From assembly GCA_003696565.1 (NCBI GenBank), contig RFHA01000036.1:1-35106 (forward strand): DNA of 35,106 nt. The letters run 5' to 3'. Positions 16,606-24,482 of the stretch are shown here, piece by piece (within the stretch, counting starts at the first letter, position 1; each line of letters opens with the position of its first letter). Origin of the DNA: Chloroflexota bacterium (lineage in GTDB: Bacteria > Chloroflexota > Anaerolineae > Aggregatilineales > Phototrophicaceae). The position numbers were made by a program, and so were the translations under genes. Below the pieces are notes generated by a model that made no database searches, was not told the origin of the DNA, and saw only the letters and a program-made list of their open reading frames with translations.

Positions 16606-16959
16606 ATGCCAAGAGCAAAAACCGGTATTGTTCGCCGCCGGAAACACAATAAAATTCGTAAGATGGTTAAAGGGCAGTGGGGGACGCGCGGCCGCTTGTT
16701 CCGTCGTTCCAACGAAGCCATGCTTAAAAGCCTGTGGTATTCCTATCGTGATCGCAAAGTGCGTGCGCGCCAAATGCGGAAGCTGTGGATTACCCGTATC
16801 AATGCTGCTGCTCGCTTGAATGGACTCAGCTACAGCCGCTTTATTTATGGTTTAAAGCAAGCTGGGGTGGAACTGGATCGTAAGTCATTGGCAGATATTG
16901 CCGTGCGTGATGCCAGTACCTTCACCAAATTGGCAGAACTCAGCCAGCAAAATCAATAA
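16606..16959 (+). CDS. rplT: Large ribosomal subunit protein L20
   Basis: L20, 117 aa, is essential for early 50S assembly. It has [16 protein letters not shown] at the N-terminus, the [16 protein letters not shown] segment and the globular C-domain with [24 protein letters not shown] precedes the start; an overlapping out-of-frame ATG lies 5 nt upstream. L20 represses its own operon in other bacteria by binding leader RNA. Here a terminator directly before the gene suggests control at transcription. Confidence 0.97.
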   Translation: MPRAKTGIVRRRKHNKIRKMVKGQWGTRGRLFRRSNEAMLKSLWYSYRDRKVRARQMRKLWITRINAAARLNGLSYSRFIYGLKQAGVELDRKSLADIAVRDASTFTKLAELSQQNQ

Positions 16960-16960
16960 G

Positions 16961-16976
16961 TTATCCACTGTGGATA
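16961..16976. promoter_or_regulatory. Perfect dyad resembling paired DnaA boxes
   Basis: TATCCAC-T-GTGGATA starts 3 nt after the rplT stop, and the plus strand reads TTATCCACT. Each half differs by one base from the DnaA box TTATCCACA. It could be a DnaA site, part of the 3' stem of the rplT transcript, or chance. Confidence 0.3.
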
Positions 16977-16986
16977 TATTGTGTTG

Positions 16987-17008
16987 AGGGTCTTAAGTGA
17001 CCCTTTTT
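16987..17008 (+). terminator. rplT terminator
   Basis: AGGGTC and GACCCT form a 6-bp stem around TTAAGT, followed by a T run. It ends the infC-rpmI-rplT unit. Confidence 0.7.
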
Positions 17009-17042
17009 GTGTTTGAGATGTTTTGCCTTATAGGCGTGATAG

Positions 17043-17801
17043 ATGATTACAAGTACACAAAATGATAAAGTTAAGCTGGTTTATGGGTTACAAAATCGCC
17101 CACGTGCCCGCCGTAAAGAGCGCAAAATTGTTTTAGAGGGCACCCGCCTGATTCATGATGCACTCAATCAATCCTATCAGCCGGATTTTGTCCTGTATCA
17201 ACCGGAAAAAGTGGATTACCAGCTGATCGCACAACTTCAGGCAATCAATGCAGCATTAATACCGGTTAATGATGAGGTGATGCGGTATGTTAGCGACACA
17301 CAAGCACCACAGGGGATTGTCGCTGTTTTCCCTATGCCTATGCCCAAAATTCCCCAAAAGCCGCGCCGTGTGTTGATTTTAGATAGCATCCGAGAGCCTG
17401 GAAACATGGGGACGATTTTGCGCACAGCTGCTGCTGCGGGGCGGGATGTGATTATTTTAACCCCTGATTGTGTTGATCCATACAATCCTAAAGTGCTACG
17501 AAGTGGCATGGGGGCACATTTCCGTGTGCCAATTTTAGAAGCACAGTGGTTTGAAATCAAACAATATTGTGAATCGCTTGAAATTTATTTGGCAACTGGA
17601 AATGGTGATTTGCGCTATGATCAAGTCGATTGGGCTATACCACATGCTGTTATTATTGGTAATGAAGCGCATGGTGCTGGAACGTATGCCGATGAAGTTG
17701 CCACACGTCGCATTTTTATTCCAATGGCGGCACAAACCGAATCATTAAATGCAGCTGTTGCAGCTGGTGTAATTTTGTTTGAAGCAGCAAAATTACTCTA
17801 A
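17043..17801 (+). CDS. TrmH/SpoU-family RNA 2'-O-methyltransferase
   Basis: A 252-aa SPOUT enzyme that uses S-adenosylmethionine to methylate a ribose in rRNA or tRNA. It begins with a short substrate-binding domain (VKLVYGLQNRPRARRKERKIVLEGTRL). The knotted catalytic domain carries the three SpoU motifs: ILDSIREPGNMGTILRTAAAAG near 116-137, VIIGNEAHG near 202-210, and IPMAAQTESLNAAVAAGVILFEA near the end. The pattern fits the RlmB/TsnR/YsgA type, but the target nucleotide cannot be read. It follows the rplT terminator, has no convincing Shine-Dalgarno, and I see no clear promoter. Confidence 0.9.
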   Translation: MITSTQNDKVKLVYGLQNRPRARRKERKIVLEGTRLIHDALNQSYQPDFVLYQPEKVDYQLIAQLQAINAALIPVNDEVMRYVSDTQAPQGIVAVFPMPMPKIPQKPRRVLILDSIREPGNMGTILRTAAAAGRDVIILTPDCVDPYNPKVLRSGMGAHFRVPILEAQWFEIKQYCESLEIYLATGNGDLRYDQVDWAIPHAVIIGNEAHGAGTYADEVATRRIFIPMAAQTESLNAAVAAGVILFEAAKLL

Positions 17802-17827
17802 TTATTGCTAGCATTTTAACCAATTGC

Positions 17828-17855
17828 TTGACAGTTTTGTGGGATAATTTATAAT
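17828..17855 (+). promoter_or_regulatory. Consensus promoter of tetR
   Basis: TTGACA, a 16-nt spacer and TATAAT match both sigma-70 consensus hexamers. The -10 is overlapped by the dyad operator at 17852-17873. Confidence 0.8.
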
Positions 17856-17873
17856 CAAACTCAGATTAGATTA
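17852..17873. promoter_or_regulatory. Putative TetR operator, site 1 (autoregulation)
   Basis: TAATC at 17852-17856 and GATTA at 17869-17873 form a dyad with a 12-nt spacer, and an inner AATC-N7-GATT is also symmetric. Nineteen of 22 positions match the site before the phasin-like gene (27357-27378). It covers the -10 and start region of the tetR promoter, a typical place for autorepression. Confidence 0.6.
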
Positions 17874-17900
17874 TTTTCTTTCAACATAAGGAATAGTTTT

Positions 17901-18569
17901 TTGGCACGTAAACCCGCAGATCAATCGGTCAATCGGGAAGATATTATCGTCGCAGCAGCAGATGTTTTATATCGTAATGGGTATGAAGCCACTACGATGA
18001 AAGACATCGCTGCTGAGGTCAACCTAACAGCAGCTAGCTTATATCATCATTTCCGTAACAAAGACACATTGTTATTGGCAGTGCTAGAAGGTGGCTTAGA
18101 AGTCGTTATTGAACAGATTGAACCGGTTGCTAATTCTAATAAAACCAATGTCGAAAAACTCACTGAGATGATTCGGTTGCATATTTATTATGTGACACAG
18201 AACACCGCAGTGGGTGCCGCTATGGTCTTTGAAATTCGCCCCTTGCTAAACTTCCGTGTACCACCACGTAATGGCAACCAGTTTGGCGGTAGTGATTATG
18301 ACGAGTTTTTGGATCGTCGAGACCGCTTCTTCAAACGCCGCGCTTATTTTGAGGAACTATTTGTTCGAGTGATTGAAGATGGTGTGAAAAAGGGTGAGTT
18401 CCGCCAAGTTGACCCCAAAATTTTTACCAAAACGATGGTTGGTGCAAATAACTGGGTAGCTGTTTGGTATAAAGAGGGTGGTCGCTTAAGCGGTGATCAG
18501 GTTGCCCGCATGATCGCTGAGAATTTTGTGTGGTCTCTCCAACCTTACCGCTCTGCTAGCTTACCTTAA
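17901..18569 (+). CDS. TetR-family transcriptional regulator of the fatty-acid genes (inferred)
   Basis: The 222-aa protein has a TetR N-terminal helix-turn-helix (residues 12-60, with ATTMKDIAAEVNLTAASLYHHF and KDTLLLAVL) and a helical ligand domain. It starts at TTG with AAGGAA about 8 nt upstream. Directly after it come an SDR, two acyl-CoA dehydrogenases, fadN and fadA. TetR regulators in this setting (FadR of Bacillus, PsrA) commonly repress beta-oxidation and release DNA on binding acyl-CoA. A shared dyad in its own promoter and before the lipid genes supports this. The ligand is an inference. Confidence 0.88.
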   Translation: MARKPADQSVNREDIIVAAADVLYRNGYEATTMKDIAAEVNLTAASLYHHFRNKDTLLLAVLEGGLEVVIEQIEPVANSNKTNVEKLTEMIRLHIYYVTQNTAVGAAMVFEIRPLLNFRVPPRNGNQFGGSDYDEFLDRRDRFFKRRAYFEELFVRVIEDGVKKGEFRQVDPKIFTKTMVGANNWVAVWYKEGGRLSGDQVARMIAENFVWSLQPYRSASLP

Positions 18570-18570
18570 G

Positions 18571-18616
18571 GACACTCTTTTCCTGCTTGATAACATAGGG
18601 AATGAGTGTCTTTTTT
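18571..18616 (+). terminator. tetR terminator
   Basis: GACACTC at 18571-18577 pairs with GAGTGTC at 18604-18610, with extra partial pairing inside, followed by six Ts. It separates tetR from the SDR operon. Confidence 0.7.
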
Positions 18617-18622
18617 AATTTT

Positions 18623-18644
18623 TAATTTAACGAATGTTCATTTA
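18623..18644. promoter_or_regulatory. Putative TetR operator, site 4 (before the SDR operon)
   Basis: This stretch matches the phasin-gene site at 15 of 22 positions and the fadN site at 16 of 22, keeping TAAT, the AAC at positions 7-9, the central TT and the final TTA. It also contains AATG-TT-CATT, which resembles FadR-type half-sites. It lies 14 nt before the SDR start. Confidence 0.4.
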
Positions 18645-18658
18645 TTTTGAGGTGTGTA

Positions 18659-19480
18659 ATGGGATTATTGCAAAATAAAGTTGCAATTGTTACCGGAAGT
18701 GGACGGGGTATCGGTGCGGCAGTGGCGCAGCTTTTTGCTGAGCATGGCGCAAAAGTCGTTGTAACGGATATTGACCCTGTACCGGCGCAAACTGTGGTGG
18801 AACAAATTCATGCGAACGGCGGAACAGCTTTTGCCATTGGTGCAGATGTCACATCGGATGCGGATATTGAGGAATTGGTTGGGCAAACCATCAATACGTA
18901 TGGTGCGATAGATATTCTTGTGAACAATGCAGGTTATACCTGGGATGCAATGATGCATAAAATGACTGACCAACAATGGGAAGCGATGTTAGCCGTGCAT
19001 CTCACTGCACCGTTTAAGATTATCCGAGCTTGTATTCCATATATGCGCGATGTCGCCAAGACCGAGATTGAGACTCATGGCTCTGCACAGGCACGCAAGA
19101 TTATCAATATCAGCAGCACCAGTGGAACTCGTGGCAACGTTGGGCAAGCAAATTATTCGGCTGGTAAAGCTGGGGTTATTGGTTTAACTAAAACGCTTGC
19201 CAAAGAATGGGGACGTTTCAATATTCAAGTCAATGCCGTTGCCTTTGGTTATATTGAAACACGTTTGACGCAATCTGAAGCACAAGGCGCATTTACAGAG
19301 CGTGAGGGCGAAAAAATTAAATTGGGTATCCCAGATCATTTGAGACAGATGGCGCAATTAGCGATCCCAATGGGGCGGGCTGGCACACCAGATGAAGCCG
19401 CTGGACCAGTGCTATTTTTCGCCAGTGAATTATCAAACTATGTATCTGGTCAAGTTTTAGAAATAACAGGAGGTATGTAA
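18659..19480 (+). CDS. Short-chain dehydrogenase/reductase, FabG-like
   Basis: A 273-aa NAD(P)-dependent oxidoreductase. The cofactor loop is TGSGRGIG at 12-19, NNAG follows near residue 88, and the catalytic Ser-Tyr-Lys is ISSTSG ... NYSAGK with Tyr166 and Lys170. It is somewhat longer than FabG (about 245 aa) because of a loop after the fifth strand (DVAKTEIETHGSAQARK) and one in the substrate-lid region. The Asp after the second strand (VTDID) suggests NAD(H) preference. The ATG with GAGGTG 6 nt upstream is used rather than an upstream TTG. As the first gene of an operon with two acyl-CoA dehydrogenases it probably acts on 3-hydroxyacyl-CoA or a similar intermediate. Confidence 0.88.
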   Translation: MGLLQNKVAIVTGSGRGIGAAVAQLFAEHGAKVVVTDIDPVPAQTVVEQIHANGGTAFAIGADVTSDADIEELVGQTINTYGAIDILVNNAGYTWDAMMHKMTDQQWEAMLAVHLTAPFKIIRACIPYMRDVAKTEIETHGSAQARKIINISSTSGTRGNVGQANYSAGKAGVIGLTKTLAKEWGRFNIQVNAVAFGYIETRLTQSEAQGAFTEREGEKIKLGIPDHLRQMAQLAIPMGRAGTPDEAAGPVLFFASELSNYVSGQVLEITGGM

Positions 19481-19484
19481 AATA

Positions 19485-20576
19485 ATGGTTTCTTTTACAC
19501 CAACAGAAGATCAACAACTTTTAATTGAGACAATCCGCCGTTTTGCAGAAAATGACGTGCGTCCCACTGCGCATGAACACGATGAAGCCAGTGAGCCAAA
19601 CCCTGACGCGCTTAAAGTTGGCTGGCAAATGGGATTGATTCCATCCGCACTGCCAGAAGAACTTGGCGGCTTTGGAGAGATGAGTGCTGTAACAGGTGTG
19701 TTAGCCCTGGAAGAACTTGCTTTTGGTGAATTAGCCACCGCAATGCACTTGATGACTCCAGCCCTGTTTGCTTATCCTGTTACGTTATTTGGGACAGCAG
19801 AGCAGCGTGAAAATCTGCTACCGATGTTTTTGGAAGAAGATTTTGCCCCAGCAACTGCTGCCTTATTAGAACCTGGCATCAGTTTTGACCCCTACAGCCT
19901 CAAAACAACTGCATCTCCAACTGAGCAAGGCTTTGTATTAAACGGCATAAAGGCTTATGTTCCTCTGGCAGATTCTGCAACGCATATTTTGGTTTATGCT
20001 CGTAACACAGAAACTGGCAATCAAGAAGCGTTTATTGTCTCGCGAGATCAAGTTGAAATTGAACGCCGTGAAATGTTGATGGGTATACGCGCTTTACCGA
20101 CCTATCGCCTTAAATTGCATGATGTTACCGTTGCCCCAGATTCTCGTTTAGGGGGGGCTGTGGGCATTAATTATCAATTGATTTTGGATCGTTCTAACGT
20201 GGCGTTAGCGGCGTTAGCGGTTGGTGTGGCGCGTGCCGCTTATGAATATGCCAAAGAATATGCTAAACAACGTGTCCAATTTGGTAAGCCGATTGCACAA
20301 AATCAAGCAATTGCGTTTATGTTGGCAGAGATGGCAATTGAGGTTGATGCAACCCGCCTTATGGTATGGGAAGCCGCTTGGAAACTAGATCAAGGTGAAG
20401 ATGCCAGCAAGGACGCTTATTTAACACGTCAATATGCCAATAAGATGGTGCTGATGGTAACCGATAGCGGGGTACAAACGCTTGGCGGTTATGGGTTCAT
20501 CCGTGAATATCCAGCAGAACGTTGGCTACGGAATGGGCGTGGTTTTCCGACATTTGATGGTTTAGCAATTGTTTAA
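19485..20576 (+). CDS. Acyl-CoA dehydrogenase-like subunit lacking the usual catalytic Glu
   Basis: A 363-aa FAD flavoprotein of the acyl-CoA dehydrogenase fold: helical N-domain, beta domain, then C-domain with YAKQRVQFGKPIAQNQ near 263 and LGGYGFIREYPAERWLRNGR near 334. It ends early. Where the paired enzyme has YEG with the base glutamate, this one reads FDG with Asp358, and the helix position used by isovaleryl- and long-chain enzymes also holds Asp (LDRSN). It lies 4 nt after the SDR and 13 nt before a complete paralog. It may be the non-catalytic partner of a heteromeric acyl-CoA dehydrogenase, as in mycobacterial FadE28-FadE29-type pairs, or may use Asp. Confidence 0.88.
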   Translation: MVSFTPTEDQQLLIETIRRFAENDVRPTAHEHDEASEPNPDALKVGWQMGLIPSALPEELGGFGEMSAVTGVLALEELAFGELATAMHLMTPALFAYPVTLFGTAEQRENLLPMFLEEDFAPATAALLEPGISFDPYSLKTTASPTEQGFVLNGIKAYVPLADSATHILVYARNTETGNQEAFIVSRDQVEIERREMLMGIRALPTYRLKLHDVTVAPDSRLGGAVGINYQLILDRSNVALAALAVGVARAAYEYAKEYAKQRVQFGKPIAQNQAIAFMLAEMAIEVDATRLMVWEAAWKLDQGEDASKDAYLTRQYANKMVLMVTDSGVQTLGGYGFIREYPAERWLRNGRGFPTFDGLAIV

Positions 20577-20589
20577 GTGAGGTGTTGTG

Positions 20590-21864
20590 ATGGCAATTGA
20601 TTTCAAAATTCCAGAAGGTATTTTACAGACAAGACAGATGGTGCAATATATCGCAGAAACGACGATGCGCCCGTTTTCTCGTGAATTAGATGAGAATGAA
20701 CATCAACGTCCGACGGCGTTTGTTCAAGCGGTTTGGCCCATTCTCAGTGCACAACAGGCACAAGCATTGGCACGCATTGAACGCGAGCTTGAGTCTGGGG
20801 GAACCACCCCAGTTAAAGAGAAAACCAAAGAACGCATCAGCACTCACTATCTGAGCATGATGTATCTGGTAGAGATGCTCTCTTGGGGGGATGCTGGCAT
20901 TTATTTATGCTTACCTAGTGCGGCATTAGGCGGTTTTGCAATTGAAGCAGTGGGTACACCAGAACAAAAACTGCGCTTTTTACGTCGCTTTGCAGAAGGC
21001 GAGCCTTCTTGGGGGGCGATGGCGATGACCGAACCCAATGCCGGCTCAGATACATCTGCCATTCAAACGACCGCCGTGTTTGATGAAGAAACCCAAGAAT
21101 GGGTTTTAAATGGTGAAAAAATCTTTTGTACAAGTGGTGGTTTAGCCCTCAATGAAGGTGATGGCTTGGTAATGGTTTGGGCAACCGTGGATCGCAACGC
21201 TGGACGCAGCGGTATGAAATTATTTGTTGTGGAGGCTGGAACGCCTGGCGTGACGGTTGTCAAAGCGGAGAAAAAGCATGGTATACGGGCGAGTGATACT
21301 GTCGCAATTTCTTTTAATAACGCGCGCATCCCAGCCGATAACATTTTGGGTAGTCCAGAGGTCAAAGAAGGAAAAAGCGGTAAGGGCTTTAAAGGTGCAA
21401 TGGCAACCTTTGATGCCAGCCGTCCATTGGTCGCTGCTAGCGCGTTAGGAATTGGGCGTGCCGCTGTTGAATTTGTTAAAGAAAAATTGGCAGAAGAGGG
21501 CATTGAAATTCCCTATGGCGCGCCGTATCACAAGTTAACAGCAGTTCAGCGTGATGTTATGGAGATGGAAGCACAACTTAAAGCAGCACATTTGTTGACA
21601 TTGCGCTCAATTGCCATGTTAGATGAAAAAATCTCCAATCCGCTGGAGGCATCTATGGCGAAAGTAAAAGCAGGCAAAGCCATTACCTGGATTACACAAA
21701 AAGCCGTTGAATTATTAGGTCCATTAGGCTACAGCCGGGAAGTCTTGGTAGAAAAATGGATGCGGGATGGCAAAATTAATGATATTTATGAAGGTACCGG
21801 ACAGATCAATACACTGATTGTCGCCCGCCGTATTTTGGATTATACCCGAACGGAATTAGCATAA
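20590..21864 (+). CDS. Acyl-CoA dehydrogenase
   Basis: A 424-aa FAD enzyme that forms the 2,3-double bond of acyl-CoA and passes electrons to ETF. The flavin-binding segment is WGAMAMTEPNAGSDTSAIQTTA, the substrate-domain loop is NGEKIFCTSGG, and the catalytic glutamate is E401 in IYEGTGQINTLI. An extra segment of about 50 residues (near 40-85, charged and helical) lies between the first helix and the usual start of the domain. The ATG is used, with GAGGTG 5 nt upstream, rather than the GTG just before it. Electrons could go through ETF to the EtfD-like protein at 2414. Confidence 0.93.
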   Translation: MAIDFKIPEGILQTRQMVQYIAETTMRPFSRELDENEHQRPTAFVQAVWPILSAQQAQALARIERELESGGTTPVKEKTKERISTHYLSMMYLVEMLSWGDAGIYLCLPSAALGGFAIEAVGTPEQKLRFLRRFAEGEPSWGAMAMTEPNAGSDTSAIQTTAVFDEETQEWVLNGEKIFCTSGGLALNEGDGLVMVWATVDRNAGRSGMKLFVVEAGTPGVTVVKAEKKHGIRASDTVAISFNNARIPADNILGSPEVKEGKSGKGFKGAMATFDASRPLVAASALGIGRAAVEFVKEKLAEEGIEIPYGAPYHKLTAVQRDVMEMEAQLKAAHLLTLRSIAMLDEKISNPLEASMAKVKAGKAITWITQKAVELLGPLGYSREVLVEKWMRDGKINDIYEGTGQINTLIVARRILDYTRTELA

Positions 21865-21893
21865 ATTCGTTATCGACACATACTTAAATCATG

Positions 21894-21921
21894 TTGGTTC
21901 TACTAGCACGTTTGGTATAAT
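21894..21921 (+). promoter_or_regulatory. fadN promoter
   Basis: TTGGTT, a 16-nt spacer and TATAAT. The predicted leader is about 93 nt. The -10 merges into the TetR-like dyad at 21918-21939 in the same way as in the tetR promoter. Confidence 0.65.
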
Positions 21922-21939
21922 CAAACGGAAGTTAAATTA
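21918..21939. promoter_or_regulatory. Putative TetR operator, site 3 (fadN)
   Basis: TAATCAAAC at its left end is identical to the tetR site and stands at the same place relative to the -10. The right half is degenerate (ending AATTA for GATTA). Overall 17 of 22 positions match the tetR site. Part of the match is the -10 box itself, which lowers its weight. Confidence 0.45.
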
Positions 21940-21947
21940 AGATGTTT

Positions 21948-21984
21948 GTTGTTGGTTGTTTGTGAGGCGAATGAAACCAACAAC
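21948..21984 (+). promoter_or_regulatory. Stem-loop in the fadN leader
   Basis: GTTGTTGGTT and AACCAACAAC form a perfect 10-bp stem around a 17-nt loop. The loop carries GAGG and an ATG (21971) that opens a 26-codon frame ending at 22051, overlapping the fadN start out of frame. There is no T run, so this is not a terminator. An effect on fadN translation is possible. Confidence 0.5.
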
Positions 21985-22020
21985 TCAAATAAACTACGAA
22001 ATTAGAAAGGTGATAAAAAG

Positions 22021-24402
22021 ATGGTTTACGAAATCCGCAAGGCAGCCGTGATTGGCTCTGGAACAATGGGGGGCGGAATTGCGACACTGCTGGCTGGTGT
22101 TGGGGTGGAAACCCTGCTACTGGATATTCCTGCTCAGGGTACTCAACCAGGAGATCCCCCCGCTAAACGCAATCAAATTGTCTTGAACAACCTCAAGAAC
22201 TTAAAGAAAATGCGTCCGCCACAGCTATTTAGTGAATCCGTGATGGATTTAATCAGTGTCGGAAATATTGATGATGATCTTCACAAATTGGCTGAGGTTG
22301 ATTGGGTCATTGAAGTTGTCATTGAAAAATTAGACATCAAACAAAACCTTATGGCAAAGGTGGCAGAAGTTGTACGCCCAGACACCATTGTTTCTACCAA
22401 CACATCTGGTTTGCCCATCAATAAAATAGCTGAACATTTGGGGGAAGATTTTACACGCCGCTTTTTAGGAACACATTTCTTTAATCCGCCACGTTACTTG
22501 CATCTGTTGGAGGTGATTCCGCACGATAACACAGACCCGAACGTGGTGGAATTTATCGTCGATTTCGCCACACATAAACTTGGCAAAGGTGTTGTGATAG
22601 CCAAAGACAAGCCAAACTTCATCGGCAACCGTTTTATGTCAATGGTTGGGATGCAGGCGATGAATTACGCACTAGATCATGGATACACTGTAGAAGAAGT
22701 TGACGCGATTACAGGTCCATTGATTGGTCGCCCTAAAACCGCTACATTTAACTTGAATGACTTAGTTGGCTTTGATGTCGCTGTGTATGTAGCGCGCAAC
22801 CTGTATGATGCTATTCCTGATGACCCACAACGTGAAGTGTTGAACCACCCCCAAGCCAAAAAGATCGCAGATTACATGCTAGAAAACCAAATGCTGGGGC
22901 GCAAAACCGACAAAGGGTTCTATCAGATGCGCAAGGAAGGTGGCAAAAAAGAACTCTGGTCATTAGATTTGCAGACCATGGAATATGTCCCTCCAGCTAA
23001 TCCACAGTTTGATAGCGTTAATAAACACCGCAAGGTCAAGCCCACAGCAGAACGAATTCGCTTGATGTTGAATGAGGATGATCGTGCTGGGCAATATCTC
23101 TGGCATCATCATGCTTTTTATTTGGCGTATGCATCTAACCGTGTCCCAGAAATTACCGAGTCATTGGTAAACGTTGATAATGCTCAAAAATGGGGCTTTG
23201 GGCATGAACTAGGTCCATTTGAAATTTGGGACGCGCTTGGCGTAAAGGAAACCATTCCACAGTTTGAAGAAGCTGGTTATCCTGTTGCAGACTGGGTAAA
23301 AGAAATGGTTGCCAACGGTTATGAGACATTCTACAAGAAGAATGAAGCCGGTAAAGTAGTTGCTTATTATAGCCCACAAGTAAAAGACTATGTACCGCTG
23401 GAAAAACATCCATTAGAGATTACCGTTGCTGACCTCAAGGCAGATGGCAAAGAACTTGCTGGTAATGAGGATGGCTCAGTCTACGATCTTGGCGACGGTG
23501 TGCTACTTTGGGAATTCCACAGCAAGCAGAACACCATTACCGCTAAATTTGTGGAAATGGGGTGGAAAGCCCTAGACTTATTAAATGATGATGCGTATGT
23601 TGCTTTGGTTATCAGCAATGATGCAGAACGCTTCTCTATTGGTGCCAACTTAGCTGATGCCATGATGGGCGGCGTTGAGGGCATTGATGCCATGATTCGC
23701 GGGCTACAAGACCTAACGCAGGCTTTGCGCTATGCACCTAAACCCGTTGTAACAGCACCCTTTAACATGGCGTTAGGGGGCGGGGCAGAATTGATGATGT
23801 CTGGTACGGCGACTGTGGCTCATATGGAGCTTTATGCCGGCTTGGTTGAAGTAGGCGTTGGGTTAATCCCCGCTGGCGGTGGATGTAAGGAACTGGTGCG
23901 TCGCCTTGTCAATCCATTAGCAGAGCGTGCGGCATATGTGTTGCCAGGGATGCAAAAAGCGTTTGAAAATATTGCAACTGCCAAAGTGAGCGAAAGCGCG
24001 TTGATGGCGCGTGAAATGGGCTTCCTTGCGCCAGATGATAAAATCGTGATGAACCGCCGCTTCCTCATTGGCGAAGCAAAACAACATGCGCTTGGCTTAG
24101 CTAAAACATATATCCAGCGTAAGCCGGAGAAAGTTTGGGCTGCAGGTAAAGAAGTCTATGCTGCGTTATTACTAGCATTAGAGCAGTTCCGGGAAGGTGG
24201 TTATGCTACTGAATACGATGTCTTTATTGGCAAGAAATTGGCATATATCCTCACAGGAGGCGCATTAACAGAACCTCAATGGGTCGATCAACAGTTGATC
24301 CTGGACTTGGAACGTGAGGTATTCATGGAACTCATGATGCAAGAAAAAACACAAGAGCGTGTAATGTACATGCTCCAGAATAACAAGCCGTTGCGGAATT
24401 AA
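22021..24402 (+). CDS. fadN: 3-hydroxyacyl-CoA dehydrogenase / enoyl-CoA hydratase, FadN type
   Basis: A 793-aa two-activity beta-oxidation enzyme with the dehydrogenase first, as in Bacillus FadN. The NAD loop is GSGTMGGGIA near 12-21, the dehydrogenase catalytic His is in THFFNPPRYLHLLEVIP, and two C-terminal dehydrogenase domains follow to about 420. The hydratase/isomerase-like domain (about 490-680) keeps FSIGANLADAM, ALGGGAELMMSG and the acidic EVGVGLIPAGGG. AAAGGTG precedes the ATG. fadA follows 80 nt later, past a small GC hairpin near 24411-24427 without a T run, so both are probably on one transcript from the dyad-bearing promoter. Confidence 0.94.
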   Translation: MVYEIRKAAVIGSGTMGGGIATLLAGVGVETLLLDIPAQGTQPGDPPAKRNQIVLNNLKNLKKMRPPQLFSESVMDLISVGNIDDDLHKLAEVDWVIEVVIEKLDIKQNLMAKVAEVVRPDTIVSTNTSGLPINKIAEHLGEDFTRRFLGTHFFNPPRYLHLLEVIPHDNTDPNVVEFIVDFATHKLGKGVVIAKDKPNFIGNRFMSMVGMQAMNYALDHGYTVEEVDAITGPLIGRPKTATFNLNDLVGFDVAVYVARNLYDAIPDDPQREVLNHPQAKKIADYMLENQMLGRKTDKGFYQMRKEGGKKELWSLDLQTMEYVPPANPQFDSVNKHRKVKPTAERIRLMLNEDDRAGQYLWHHHAFYLAYASNRVPEITESLVNVDNAQKWGFGHELGPFEIWDALGVKETIPQFEEAGYPVADWVKEMVANGYETFYKKNEAGKVVAYYSPQVKDYVPLEKHPLEITVADLKADGKELAGNEDGSVYDLGDGVLLWEFHSKQNTITAKFVEMGWKALDLLNDDAYVALVISNDAERFSIGANLADAMMGGVEGIDAMIRGLQDLTQALRYAPKPVVTAPFNMALGGGAELMMSGTATVAHMELYAGLVEVGVGLIPAGGGCKELVRRLVNPLAERAAYVLPGMQKAFENIATAKVSESALMAREMGFLAPDDKIVMNRRFLIGEAKQHALGLAKTYIQRKPEKVWAAGKEVYAALLLALEQFREGGYATEYDVFIGKKLAYILTGGALTEPQWVDQQLILDLEREVFMELMMQEKTQERVMYMLQNNKPLRN

Positions 24403-24482
24403 GACAAGAGGGGGATTTTTCCCCTTCATATATTTATTGATCAAAAAGTGAAAATCAAGAAACAAAAATAGGAGATTTACTG

